From Tissierella praeacuta_A (GTDB lineage Bacteria > Bacillota > Clostridia > Tissierellales > Tissierellaceae): a stretch of DNA of 64,000 nt. Position numbers and translations under genes: made by a program. The stretch spans positions 67,390-131,389 of the forward strand of contig NZ_JBEBOY010000005.1 of assembly GCF_040396155.1 (NCBI RefSeq), read 5' to 3'. Position 1 is the stretch's first letter; every line of letters starts with the position of its first letter. The notes under the pieces were generated by a model that ran no database searches, was not told where the DNA came from, and saw only the letters and a program-made list of their open reading frames with translations. Below are positions 16,690-26,094 of the stretch, piece after piece.

Positions 16690-16942
16690 AAAAAAAGCCT
16701 TCATCCTAAAAAGGACGAAAGCTTAACTTCCGCGGTACCACCCTAATTGCAATAGCCACTTAAACACACAATAATGTGTTTCACTAATAACGGTGTGATG
16801 CCGTCTAAGTCTACTTTCCTAAGATTTCGGTTAGAAACTCAGGGATGTTCTTCAATATAAGCTTCGTACCTATTTCCCACTATCATAGGCTCCCTTTAAC
16901 TACTTCTTATATCTACTCTTCCCTTCAAGGTTTTCTTTACTT
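16690..16942 (-). promoter_or_regulatory. T-box leader of asnS (Asn, AAC specifier)
   Basis: The T-box core AGGGTGGTACCGCGG is at 16730-16744. The terminator arms AGCCTTCATCC/GGACGAAAGCT lie at 16696-16723 with a T-run after. The specifier loop GAAGAACATCC places AAC at 16847-16849, followed by the conserved A. It should read through when tRNA-Asn is uncharged. Confidence 0.96.
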
Positions 16943-16949
16943 TTATACT

Positions 16950-16978
16950 ATTATAGTTATTTTACCTAATGTTGTCAA
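16950..16978 (-). promoter_or_regulatory. Consensus sigma-A promoter of the asnS leader
   Basis: Minus strand TTGACA (16973-16978), 17-base spacer, TATAAT (16950-16955): both hexamers are perfect. Expected start near 16942. Confidence 0.95.
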
Positions 16979-17001
16979 GGAATATAACTAATAATATAAT
17001 T

Positions 17002-17060
17002 AATAGTGAATAGTAAAGAGTTTTAAGTAAAAATTTATGATCTTTTAACTATTCACTATT
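17002..17060 (-). terminator. Large hairpin after the Hsp70 gene
   Basis: AATAGTGAATAGT pairs with ACTATTCACTATT across an AT-rich loop, 10 bases beyond the hscC stop. T-rich tails are weak, so it could be a terminator or an mRNA-stabilising stem. Confidence 0.5.
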
Positions 17061-17070
17061 TATTGTAACT

Positions 17071-18771
17071 TTATCTCAACTTTTGTTCTTCCTCTATATA
17101 GTCTAACTCTTCTTTGAATACTTCTCTTGCTGTTTCTATTTTTACAGGGTCCTGAGTTTTAAGTGCAGATTCAAATTTTGAAATTGCATAATCTAATTGA
17201 TTCCTTATATCCCCTATACTCTCCTCATACATTCTTTCACTTCTGAATAAAAGAAGTTTATTTTTTTCCTGCTCTCTAGGAGGAATCTTTAAGTAACTTA
17301 TTTCTTCCATTCGTTTCTCTATCATTTCATCGGTCATATCATTATTTTTATTCTTAATAATTTGTTTGACTTTATTTCCTGTAGAATTTACTTTAACTTC
17401 TACTTCTAATATAGAGTTAATATCGTAAGTATATGTCACGTCTATACTTTCTTGCCCTGCTAAGGCTAATGGAACTTCTACAAATAGTTCCCCTAATGAT
17501 ATATTATTCTTTGCAAATCTACTCTCTCCTTGAAGTATATTTATTCTTATTTTACTTTGATTATCATATACTGTATATAGAGTTTGAGTTCTGCTAGCAG
17601 GAATTACAGTATTTCTATCTATTATTGGACAGAAATAACCTGATTCTATTCTATTATTTTCTCTTTCCATAACAACCTCTGTTCCCAGAGTATATGGGCA
17701 AACATCTGTTAAAATTACTTCTTTTATATATTGGTTCCTTTCTTTCATAGCAGCTTGAACTGCTGAACCTAAAGATACTGCTTCATCAGGATTAATTGAT
17801 GTGTTGGGAAACCTTCCAAAAAGCTTGTTTACAAATTTTCTTACAATAGGAAGTTTCGTAGAACCTCCTACAAGTATTACATCATCTATTTGAGATAATC
17901 TCAAATTCGTATCACTTAAACTTCTTTTTATAGGATTTCTCATTTTTTCTAAAAGAGGTTCACAAGCCTCCTCATAATCTTCCATATTTATTTGAAACTC
18001 AATTTGTTCACCATTTATAATACAGTTCATAGAAGATATTTTACTATCTGAAAATCCCCTTTTACATTTCTCTGCCTGATCTAATATATGTGATAAAATT
18101 TTCAGATCCAGAGAATTTATATCTATATTATTTTTTTTAATAAATAGATCAACTAGAATTTGAGTAAAATCCTCTCCACCTAAATAATTATCTCCTGCAA
18201 CCGCTCTAACTTCAAGTATATTGTTAAAAAGTTCTAAAATAGAAACATCAAATGTACCTCCGCCTAAATCAAATACTAAAATTTTAGCATCAGCTCTTTT
18301 TTGATACAATCCATAAGCTATAGCTGCGGCTGTAGGCTCACTTATAATACGTTCTACTTTAAAACCAGCCATTTCTCCTGCCTTTTTAGTTGCTTTTCTC
18401 TGTTCATCGTTGAAATATGCAGGAACGCTTATTACTGCTTCTTCTATTTTTTCGCCAAGAAAATGCTCTGCATCTTCTTTTAGATATCTCAAGATAAATG
18501 ATGATAACTCTTCAGCTTTAAATTCATCATTGCCTAATTTAAAAACTTTTTGACTTCCCATATCTCTTTTAAAAACTTGTGCTGTATTATCATAATAAAT
18601 TGCACTTCTTTCTAGTGCAGTTTCACCTACATATATATTAGAATCTTCATCTATGCTAACAACAGATGGTGTTATATTTTTCCCTAAACGATTGGGAATT
18701 ATTCTAGGACCATTTTCTGTAAAATATGATACTGAACTATTTGTTGTCCCTAAATCTATTCCTATTATCAT
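17071..18771 (-). CDS. hscC: HscC-type Hsp70 chaperone
   Basis: The ATPase domain begins IIGIDLGTTNSSVSYF with the phosphate-1 motif. It has VFDLGGGTFDVSILE (phosphate-2) near residue 170 and ILVGGSTKLPIVRKF near 300. The substrate-binding beta domain (EVVMERENNRIESGYFCPII onward) is followed by a short helical end. At 566 residues it is shorter than DnaK and close to E. coli HscC (556). HscC proteins typically sit beside non-standard J-proteins, and here the gene follows the J-like/TPR gene by 12 bases, so the two are surely co-transcribed. AAGGGGAGAATA precedes the ATG at 18771. Substrates are unknown. Confidence 0.88.
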   Translation of the reverse strand: MIIGIDLGTTNSSVSYFTENGPRIIPNRLGKNITPSVVSIDEDSNIYVGETALERSAIYYDNTAQVFKRDMGSQKVFKLGNDEFKAEELSSFILRYLKEDAEHFLGEKIEEAVISVPAYFNDEQRKATKKAGEMAGFKVERIISEPTAAAIAYGLYQKRADAKILVFDLGGGTFDVSILELFNNILEVRAVAGDNYLGGEDFTQILVDLFIKKNNIDINSLDLKILSHILDQAEKCKRGFSDSKISSMNCIINGEQIEFQINMEDYEEACEPLLEKMRNPIKRSLSDTNLRLSQIDDVILVGGSTKLPIVRKFVNKLFGRFPNTSINPDEAVSLGSAVQAAMKERNQYIKEVILTDVCPYTLGTEVVMERENNRIESGYFCPIIDRNTVIPASRTQTLYTVYDNQSKIRINILQGESRFAKNNISLGELFVEVPLALAGQESIDVTYTYDINSILEVEVKVNSTGNKVKQIIKNKNNDMTDEMIEKRMEEISYLKIPPREQEKNKLLLFRSERMYEESIGDIRNQLDYAISKFESALKTQDPVKIETAREVFKEELDYIEEEQKLR

Positions 18772-18783
18772 TGTATTCTCCCC

Positions 18784-21700
18784 TTATTTTTCAGATGCTA
18801 ATCTTTTAATTGCAACATGGGCATAAACGTAATCCGGCTCATATTCCAATAATATATTGTAATACTTCAGTGCTTCTTCCACCTCTCCTTTGGCTTCTGC
18901 TAACATCCCCATCAAAGCAAATTTTTCATAACATTTTCCATAGGGACAGTCTTTACATTTTTTGTATTTATCCATTTCAGCAATATAGTATTCAGTCTTT
19001 TCAATATCACCCATATTTATATATGACCTTGTTATATTGTATAGTCTGGCAGGCATATATCCTGTATCTGTAAAATATTCTTTTTCATCGCCTATATCTT
19101 TGATACAATATTCAATTGATTTTTTAAAATACTTCTCTTTTTTAAATCCTAAAAATTTATACATCATTGCCATACGAAAATAGATATCACTCAGATTATC
19201 ATAATCTGTTTTGTCAACATATTTTAATGCTTTTTTGTAATACTGTAAAGCTTTTCTATATTTATTTTGATATATATAAAATCTTCCTAAATCAAAATAA
19301 GCATCAATATTATTTTTATCTTTACAAATTGCATCTTCATAATAATATTTTGCCTTCGACAAATCACCCTTAAGTCTATAAAAATCTCCCTTTGTACGTA
19401 TGATTTCATTTATATCTGCATCTTCTACATTTTCCATATGTTCCTCACATATTTTAATGCCTTCATCATATTTACCCATTATTGGATATAGTTTACTCAA
19501 ACTCTCATAAAACACATTACTATTAGGAAATCTTTCTAATCCCTTTTTTAAATATTCCTCAGCTTTGTCATATTGTTCCAATATCCTATAAGTTTTTGCT
19601 ATATTATTAAATGGTAAATATGTTTCATCTTCTTCCACATATTCTATAGATTTAAGGTAATACTCCAAAGCCTTATCATATTCTTCCAAATTATGATAGT
19701 TGACTCCTAAATTGTTATATGAATACGGATTTGTAGGATCTAACTCAATTGATTTTAAATAATTATCTATACATTCTTCAACTCTACCAAGTCTTGAAAG
19801 GGTAAGTCCTCTTACAAGATAGTTATATCCTGTTTCTTGTATCTCAATTAATTTATCTCTATATTTTAAAGCTTCATTATAATAGTTTCTTCTTTTACCT
19901 CCTGTTGAGTGTTGTGCTTTTTCCTCTAACATACTAGCAATTGCAGAATAGGCTTCTGTACGTTCTGGATTAATATCGAGAAGTTTCACATAATATTTTA
20001 TTGCTTCATCAAGATTATGTTCTTCCTTATAAGCTGCTGCTAAACGATAAATAATTTTTTCATCATTAGGATACTCCTTATTAAGCTCTGTAAATATATT
20101 TATTGCTTCATTATATTCTTCCAATTCATGATGTATATATCCTTTATAAAATACAAATTCAATTTTTTGAGTTAATTTAACAGCTTCATTCATAGCATTA
20201 AGAGCATCTTGAAATTCATACATAGCTACACATACATCTGCTTCCGTATATAAAATATCCAAATAAAATTCTTCTTTATAGTCATTTTTTACATGCTCGT
20301 CTTTTAAATCTAACACTAATTTATATGCTTCTTCCTTTACTTCCGCTATGGTTTCCAATGTTTGCCTTAAAGCTTTTACTTTATAAAGCTTTATTTCTTC
20401 ATTATTTATACCATTGTCTTCAGCTCTTTTTATAATATCTAGACAATCTTCGTATTTGCCAAACAGATGGAATGTCTTTATTGCTAGAAGATATGGTATA
20501 TAATATCCTGGCTCTATGTTTACAGCATTATAATAATCATCAATTACATCCTGATACCTTTCCATATTGTAATAAGCTTCCTGTCTACATAAATATGCTG
20601 GATAATAACCAGATGCCCTTCTAATTATTTCATCACATATATCTATACATTCTTCATTATATTCATATCTTAAAAATGTCTGTGCTTTATAATTCATATA
20701 TAGTAGTTTGTTGCTTTCATCTTTTTCATTTTGAATTGCCTTTTCTAAATAATTTAAAACTTCTTTCAAATTTTCTTCACTTTGTTCTTTTAAGTTTGAA
20801 AGAGTCATTGCAATTGTATAATATGAATATCCAAAATTTGTTAATTTTTTTGCTGTTTCTTCACTTCCATCATCTTCTATTTTTTCTAAATCATCTACCC
20901 AAGCCAGTAAAAGAGGGTATGCTTTTTCATAATTGTTTACAGATAAATATGTTCTTCCCATTAAATTATTATATAATGGTTTTTTATCTTCAGGAATCTC
21001 TACATCTTTTAAAATATCTATAGTATCGTCAAATCTATAGTTTTGATACAAGCACCATCCTAATTCTATTAATGTTTCAAAGTCATTGGGATTTTCATCA
21101 AGTTGTTTCTTATAGCTTTCTATTAAATATTCATTTGCTCTCATCATTTCATTTAAAGCATTTTGGTCGCCAGAAAAAACATATAGCATATCAAGGAACC
21201 ATTCTTTTGCTTTAAGATATTCCTTTTCTACTAAAAAACATTTACCTAATCCTAGTTTTGCACTATAATGATTTGGAAATTTTTCAAGAAGTTTTTCATA
21301 ATATTCTTTTGCTCTGGAGATTTCACCTATCTGAAAAGAGACTTCTCCTACGTATAAGATAATATAGTCACAATTAGGATATTTATTTCCCAATTCCATT
21401 ATAATTTGTTCTGCATGTTTATTGTTTCCTAATTTTAAATAATGTCTAACAACTTCCACATCTTCATAAGGATGATAGATTATATTACTTTTCATTATCT
21501 CAATTTCTTTTTCTATGCCTTCTAACTCATTATAATCCAGCATATCTTTTACTTTAAAATATTGCTTTATATAATCATCATATTCTCCCAATTCAGGACC
21601 TTCAAATAAATAAAAGTCCAAAAAATCCTCATAAATAATAGAATTGCATACGAAATCTATAAAATTTTTAGGGAATTTTTCGTAAAGTTTTTCCTTATCC

Positions 21701-22125
21701 TCTACAATACCAAATTGTTCATCTATTAACTTCCACACTTCGTGGGGCAGATAGTATTTATCCATAAAAAAAGCAAGTAATTTTTCTTCAATAATCCCTA
21801 CTGTATCTAAACTTACACAGATATCATCATCTAATAACTCTTTCCATTTATCAATGGTTATTCTGTCTGGAAAATCAAAATATATTTCTTCTATTTTTCT
21901 CATCCATTTTCCAATATCATCTAAGTCATCAAATTCTTTAAATGTTTTTTCTTTCTTTAATTCTTGTATATATGTAATTGCATCTTCATATGATTTTCTA
22001 AGTTCTTTAAACCCTTCTGGATCATCTTCTGGATTTACATTTACAAGTTTTTTTCTGTATGCAGATTTAACTAGCTCTTCATCCTCAGTTTTTTCGATTC
22101 CTAATATCTTCCAAAACCTTTCCAT
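18784..22125 (-). CDS. Very large J-domain-like TPR protein partnering the Hsp70
   Basis: Residues 1-60 look like a J-domain (MERFWKILGIEKTEDEELVK, helix II AYRKKL, helix III FKELRKSYEDAITYI). At the HPD position, however, the sequence is NPE (VNVNPEDDPEGF). The remainder, about residues 200-1113, is a solenoid of twenty or more TPR units (for example NPYSYNNLGVNYHNLEEYDK and IDAYFDLGRFYIYQNKYRKA). CxxC-like KCKDCPYGKC lies near the C-terminus. I choose ATG at 22125 with AAGGTGG upstream; an in-frame GTG at 22140 overlaps that site. The TPR solenoid probably holds clients or partners for the chaperone encoded next. Confidence 0.85.
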   Translation of the reverse strand: MERFWKILGIEKTEDEELVKSAYRKKLVNVNPEDDPEGFKELRKSYEDAITYIQELKKEKTFKEFDDLDDIGKWMRKIEEIYFDFPDRITIDKWKELLDDDICVSLDTVGIIEEKLLAFFMDKYYLPHEVWKLIDEQFGIVEDKEKLYEKFPKNFIDFVCNSIIYEDFLDFYLFEGPELGEYDDYIKQYFKVKDMLDYNELEGIEKEIEIMKSNIIYHPYEDVEVVRHYLKLGNNKHAEQIIMELGNKYPNCDYIILYVGEVSFQIGEISRAKEYYEKLLEKFPNHYSAKLGLGKCFLVEKEYLKAKEWFLDMLYVFSGDQNALNEMMRANEYLIESYKKQLDENPNDFETLIELGWCLYQNYRFDDTIDILKDVEIPEDKKPLYNNLMGRTYLSVNNYEKAYPLLLAWVDDLEKIEDDGSEETAKKLTNFGYSYYTIAMTLSNLKEQSEENLKEVLNYLEKAIQNEKDESNKLLYMNYKAQTFLRYEYNEECIDICDEIIRRASGYYPAYLCRQEAYYNMERYQDVIDDYYNAVNIEPGYYIPYLLAIKTFHLFGKYEDCLDIIKRAEDNGINNEEIKLYKVKALRQTLETIAEVKEEAYKLVLDLKDEHVKNDYKEEFYLDILYTEADVCVAMYEFQDALNAMNEAVKLTQKIEFVFYKGYIHHELEEYNEAINIFTELNKEYPNDEKIIYRLAAAYKEEHNLDEAIKYYVKLLDINPERTEAYSAIASMLEEKAQHSTGGKRRNYYNEALKYRDKLIEIQETGYNYLVRGLTLSRLGRVEECIDNYLKSIELDPTNPYSYNNLGVNYHNLEEYDKALEYYLKSIEYVEEDETYLPFNNIAKTYRILEQYDKAEEYLKKGLERFPNSNVFYESLSKLYPIMGKYDEGIKICEEHMENVEDADINEIIRTKGDFYRLKGDLSKAKYYYEDAICKDKNNIDAYFDLGRFYIYQNKYRKALQYYKKALKYVDKTDYDNLSDIYFRMAMMYKFLGFKKEKYFKKSIEYCIKDIGDEKEYFTDTGYMPARLYNITRSYINMGDIEKTEYYIAEMDKYKKCKDCPYGKCYEKFALMGMLAEAKGEVEEALKYYNILLEYEPDYVYAHVAIKRLASEK

Positions 22126-22476
22126 TTTCTTTTCGCCCACCTTTATATAAGTCTATATTTCTATTAGATAAATTTATTCATACTATTATATGTCGGAATT
22201 TTTAATAGAAAACTTTAGTTCTACAAAAATAAAATCTTCATTGATAATTCTTCTAAAATCTTTGTTTATAAATTCTTAAGTAAATCTAAGTATAATGATA
22301 ATTTAATAAATTGCAATCCTATATCACACTTAAATTCAATTTTAGAACAACCTATAAAACTGATTCTATAGGATTTCTAATCATTGACAATACTATTAAT
22401 CCTAAGCTCTCAGCAAAAAGTAAAAAATTTAGAAAGCACATTCAACTAATCCAAGTTCATCTATAAACAAAATAAA
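22126..22476. other. AT-rich intergenic stretch, no gene seen
   Basis: About 350 bases upstream of the J-like/TPR gene. A TATAAT-like box lies near 22187 on the minus strand, but its -35 region is poor. No frame with a ribosome binding site was found. Confidence 0.5.
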
Positions 22477-22499
22477 AAAACTAGCTTTCTACTAGTTTT
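22477..22499 (-). terminator. Terminator of the small membrane gene
   Basis: AAAACTAG/CTAGTTTT stem overlapping the TAG stop at 22492-22494, followed on the minus strand by a T-run (TTTTTTTATTTTG). Confidence 0.8.
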
Positions 22500-22718
22500 C
22501 TTTGTTTTCTTCCATGTTTTTTTCTTTTATATTTGATATAAAAAAGAATAAAAAATAATATAATAAACCCATTACGAAAAAAATAAAAATCTTAAAAACA
22601 AACACTTTAAATCAAGTTCTTCTGAACCAGTTAACATATGAATAAGATCAAATGTAAAATTTAAAACAGTTAAAATAATTGATACCTTAAATGCATTGAA
22701 GATAATGGGTTTATACAA
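22492..22718 (-). pseudogene. Small membrane protein with a single-base frameshift (or programmed shift)
   Basis: A TTG at 22718 stands eight bases after AAAGGAGCG. It opens a frame reading YKPIIFNAFKVSIILTVLNF and LIHMLTGSEELDLK. After RFLFF it runs into a run of seven T (plus-strand A-run 22577-22583) and stops at 22574. Adding one T would continue it as VMGLLYYFLFFFISNIKEKN and MEENKEN to the TAG at 22492, where a terminator hairpin sits. The intact product would be about 75 residues with two or three membrane spans. Either the gene is broken, the run is a sequencing error, or slippage restores it. No family recognised. Confidence 0.5.
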
Positions 22719-22837
22719 TATTCTCGCTCCTTTTAAAATTTCTTATCCTGCTACACAATAGCTTTCTTTATAGATTAATAGGTTCAAACTTAAATTATAT
22801 AATCTAAAAACACTTAAGTGATCTATGAATTACTTAT

Positions 22838-24496
22838 CTAATTATTTTTCAATAAATTCATAATGGTTTTATATACTAATTGAGGCGCTATTTCAAAGGA
22901 GTATTTCTTCTCAATTCTCTCTGTGAATTTATGTGCATCTTTACCAAAAGCTCCTATATCCAATACTGGTAAATCCAACTTTTGCATATCTTCTAATGGC
23001 AAATTATATTTAGTCCCAAAACCAGGCATATTGTTTTTTAATGCTGCTATAATTTTAGGATCCTTTGGTGCTGCTCCATAGCTTAAATCTGAAATATAAG
23101 GGAAAAATTTCTTGTATACCAGATTATAATCCGATTCTGTTGTGTTTATAGCATCGGCTACTGCATCAAGTAGTGCTTTTTCTTTTGGTGCACTTCCTTC
23201 TACATAAATATGAGGATAATATGGGGGCGTATAATATATTATAACAACAGGTTCCCTATAAGACCATAGATTATGAGTCTCTTCTACTAATTTTAATGAA
23301 AATTCTCTTTGGTCTATTGACTCATTTTCTAGCATTTCCTCAGTAATTTTCCTAATTTTTTCATCAAGCTCATTTCCAATTTCCGACTTTACTTTTTGAT
23401 ATAATTCCTCATACGTTAATACTTTTGCTTTCCAAGGAAGTTCTTCATATTTTCTTCCTGCCAATTTACAAAATCTTTCATATTGTGTATTTAGACTATC
23501 AATAGTTGACTGAAAAGCTTCCAAAGCAGCATTCTTCATCTTTATCAATACTTCATCTGGCGTACTGCAATGTGTTGCATAATTGAAAAATAGAGTAGAG
23601 GTTTTTGCTATTTGCACTGAATATTCCGGCTTTAAATCTCTTTGTTTTAAAGTAATTGGAGGAAGGGAAACCTCTCCTTCTGCTACATCACAAAAATCAA
23701 CATTTAAATTAATTCTATTTGTAATAGAAGAAGCTATTTGATTTGGATCTATTCCTTTAAATGATTCTCCAACATGTGTTTCTTTTCCTACTATATAGAA
23801 TGATGGCATCAATTTACCTACCGTGCCTATATATACATATTTATTTTCATCACCTTCAAATTCAGATGTCATATAATCGGTATCTAAAAGCGCCAAATAC
23901 TCAAGCTCTTCCTGCTCTTTTATCTTAATTAATTCTGGTATAACAGATAGCATACCACCAGAGTTCCCTTCTTCATCACAAACAGCAGCGTATATTAAAT
24001 TACCTTCAAAATTTTCTATATTCTTTGATATATATTCCATCAATGCTATTATAATAGCATCACCAGTCTTCATATCGAAAATTCCTCTGCCAAATAAATA
24101 TTCACCTGATTCTAAATCACGTCTTACCTCTTCTGGTAATGTAGATGATATCTCTTTAAATTTCTTTGTTAACTCATATGGCTTATTGGCATATTCTTTT
24201 AAACTACCATAATCAGAAATACCAACTGTATCACTATGACCTATCATTAATACAGTATTTTTACTATTTCCTTTCTTTCCTTTTAACATTGCCATAACAG
24301 ATTTTCTACCTAGATTATCATTAGGCATATGTACAAATTTTATATGATTAGGATTTTCTTTATAATAATCCATCTCTGAAAAAATATCATAAATTTTTTG
24401 TACAGAATCTAACTCTCCTAGTGTTTCTACTACGCTTAGTTGATTTGTTAATTCCACTGCAATCTGCTCAATTCTCTCTGCAATCTGCTTATTCAT
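22838..24496 (-). CDS. rocB: M20-family peptidase of the RocB type
   Basis: A protein of 552 residues, near the 566 of Bacillus RocB and much longer than ordinary M20 peptidases. The metal site is visible: LMIGHSDTVGISDYG with His/Asp ligands, the second part in LFGRGIFDMKTGDAI, and CDEEGNSGG with the catalytic Glu pair. RocB is linked to arginine utilisation, though its exact reaction is not established. Its position 7 kb downstream of the ornithine fermentation cluster, and next to an amino-acid symporter, fits a role in arginine/ornithine or peptide supply. The start is ATG at 24496 with TTAGGAGGTATG. The symporter gene ends 40 bases upstream, so the two probably form an operon. Confidence 0.88.
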   Translation of the reverse strand: MNKQIAERIEQIAVELTNQLSVVETLGELDSVQKIYDIFSEMDYYKENPNHIKFVHMPNDNLGRKSVMAMLKGKKGNSKNTVLMIGHSDTVGISDYGSLKEYANKPYELTKKFKEISSTLPEEVRRDLESGEYLFGRGIFDMKTGDAIIIALMEYISKNIENFEGNLIYAAVCDEEGNSGGMLSVIPELIKIKEQEELEYLALLDTDYMTSEFEGDENKYVYIGTVGKLMPSFYIVGKETHVGESFKGIDPNQIASSITNRINLNVDFCDVAEGEVSLPPITLKQRDLKPEYSVQIAKTSTLFFNYATHCSTPDEVLIKMKNAALEAFQSTIDSLNTQYERFCKLAGRKYEELPWKAKVLTYEELYQKVKSEIGNELDEKIRKITEEMLENESIDQREFSLKLVEETHNLWSYREPVVIIYYTPPYYPHIYVEGSAPKEKALLDAVADAINTTESDYNLVYKKFFPYISDLSYGAAPKDPKIIAALKNNMPGFGTKYNLPLEDMQKLDLPVLDIGAFGKDAHKFTERIEKKYSFEIAPQLVYKTIMNLLKNN

Positions 24497-24535
24497 AACA
24501 TACCTCCTAAATCTAAATTCTCCATTCTCAATTAT

Positions 24536-25906
24536 TTATTTTCTCTTAGCCTCTGGATAAAATGCAGGATTATTGAAAAAATCATCCTTCAATTCTCTAA
24601 CTTGGTTTCTCATTAATACTAATCCTATCATATTAGGAATGATAATAGAAGCTAAAAGTATATCTAAGAAACTATATAAAAATTCTATACCTCCATATGC
24701 ACCTAAGAATATTGCTATTAGATAAATAAATTTCATTACTTGAGAAAACTTTGTTCCAAATAAATATTCAGCTTGTTTTTCACCATAAAATACAATAACT
24801 ATTATAGTGGACATTACAAATAATGTAATGCTCAAAGTTACGATTCCTCCTCCAAGATTTGCCCCCATTAACGCCTGAAATGCTCTTGCAGGCATACTAG
24901 CTGCTTCTGATGATGGAATTGTCTTCCATATGCCAGAGGTTAAAACAACCATAGCTGTCATGGTACAAACGATTAAAGTATCAACTATGATTTCAAATAT
25001 ACCCCAGAATGCTTGTCGAACTGGATGGTCGGTTATTGCAGCTGCATGAGCTATAGGTGCTGTACCCATACCAGCTTCGTTAGAATAAGTGCCTCTTGCA
25101 ATACCACGACTAATGGTTTGTGATATCATTGCACCGCCAAAACCGCCAACTGCTGCCATAGGTGTAAATGCATGTTTAAATATTAATACAATAATAGATG
25201 GTAATTCGGTGATATTTACAATAGTAATGACTAATGCACCTAATAAATAAACTCCTGCCATAAAAGGAACTAACCTTTCTGAGACTTGAACTATTCTTTG
25301 AATTCCGCCATAAACAACAATACCAACTAATACAGCAATAGCTGCACCTGAAACCCAATTTGGAATATTAAGAGTAGCAGCTGTTTGCACTACTGAAATA
25401 GTTTGAGTAGCTACAGATGGGATGATTTCAAGCATTAAACAAAAAGCAAATAATTTTCCCAACCAAGGAGCATTTAACCCCTTATCCAAATAATATTGAG
25501 GTCCCCCAACATATTCACCTAATTCATTTTTTTCCCTATATTTTATACCTAAAACAATTTCACTAAACTTTGATGCACTACCTATAAAAGCAGTTAACCA
25601 CATCCAGAAAACAGCTCCTGGTCCGCCAAAGGCTATGGCCACAGGTACACCAACAATATTAGCTGCACCTATGGTAGATGCCAATGCAGCAGAGGCAGCT
25701 TGAAAAGGTGATACAGTACCTTCACCTTTTTCTGGTTTTTTTAACATCTTACCAAAGGTTTCTCTGCAGATAAAGCCAAAATACTTAAATTGAAAAAAAC
25801 CTAAAGAAAAAGTTAAGATTAATCCACCACCAAATAAAATGACAAGCATTGGAGTTCCCCAAATCCAATTAGAAATACTGACAATAAAGCTCATAAAAGT
25901 ATCCAT
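24536..25906 (-). CDS. Sodium:amino acid symporter, AGCS family
   Basis: A protein of 456 residues with about ten membrane spans. It carries the alanine/glycine:cation symporter signatures FQAASAALASTIGAANIVGV and FGGPGAVFWMWLTAFIGSAS, and later SNEAGMGTAPIAHAAA. AGCS proteins import alanine, glycine or related small amino acids with sodium. The actual substrate cannot be read from sequence; the link to the RocB-like peptidase gene 40 bases downstream suggests a product of that pathway. TAGGAGGAAAAATC precedes the ATG at 25906. Confidence 0.92.
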   Translation of the reverse strand: MDTFMSFIVSISNWIWGTPMLVILFGGGLILTFSLGFFQFKYFGFICRETFGKMLKKPEKGEGTVSPFQAASAALASTIGAANIVGVPVAIAFGGPGAVFWMWLTAFIGSASKFSEIVLGIKYREKNELGEYVGGPQYYLDKGLNAPWLGKLFAFCLMLEIIPSVATQTISVVQTAATLNIPNWVSGAAIAVLVGIVVYGGIQRIVQVSERLVPFMAGVYLLGALVITIVNITELPSIIVLIFKHAFTPMAAVGGFGGAMISQTISRGIARGTYSNEAGMGTAPIAHAAAITDHPVRQAFWGIFEIIVDTLIVCTMTAMVVLTSGIWKTIPSSEAASMPARAFQALMGANLGGGIVTLSITLFVMSTIIVIVFYGEKQAEYLFGTKFSQVMKFIYLIAIFLGAYGGIEFLYSFLDILLASIIIPNMIGLVLMRNQVRELKDDFFNNPAFYPEAKRK

Positions 25907-26028
25907 GATTTTTCCTCCTAAACCTTTATTTTTATCTCATATATATTAATATAAAGATATTCATTCTTAGAAAAAACATGTCTGAATATAGTGAATATTA
26001 AGTTATTTTTCTAAATTTTAAAAAATAA

Positions 26029-26073
26029 AAAAGATATTTTATAGTAAACATTTTTTACTATAAAATATCTTTT
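26029..26073 (-). terminator. rarA terminator
   Basis: A 20-base stem (AAAAGATATTTTATAGTAAA and its complement) with a six-base loop, followed on the minus strand by TTTATTTTT. It starts 21 bases after the rarA stop. Confidence 0.88.
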
Positions 26074-26094
26074 GCGATTTATAACCTTATTATA

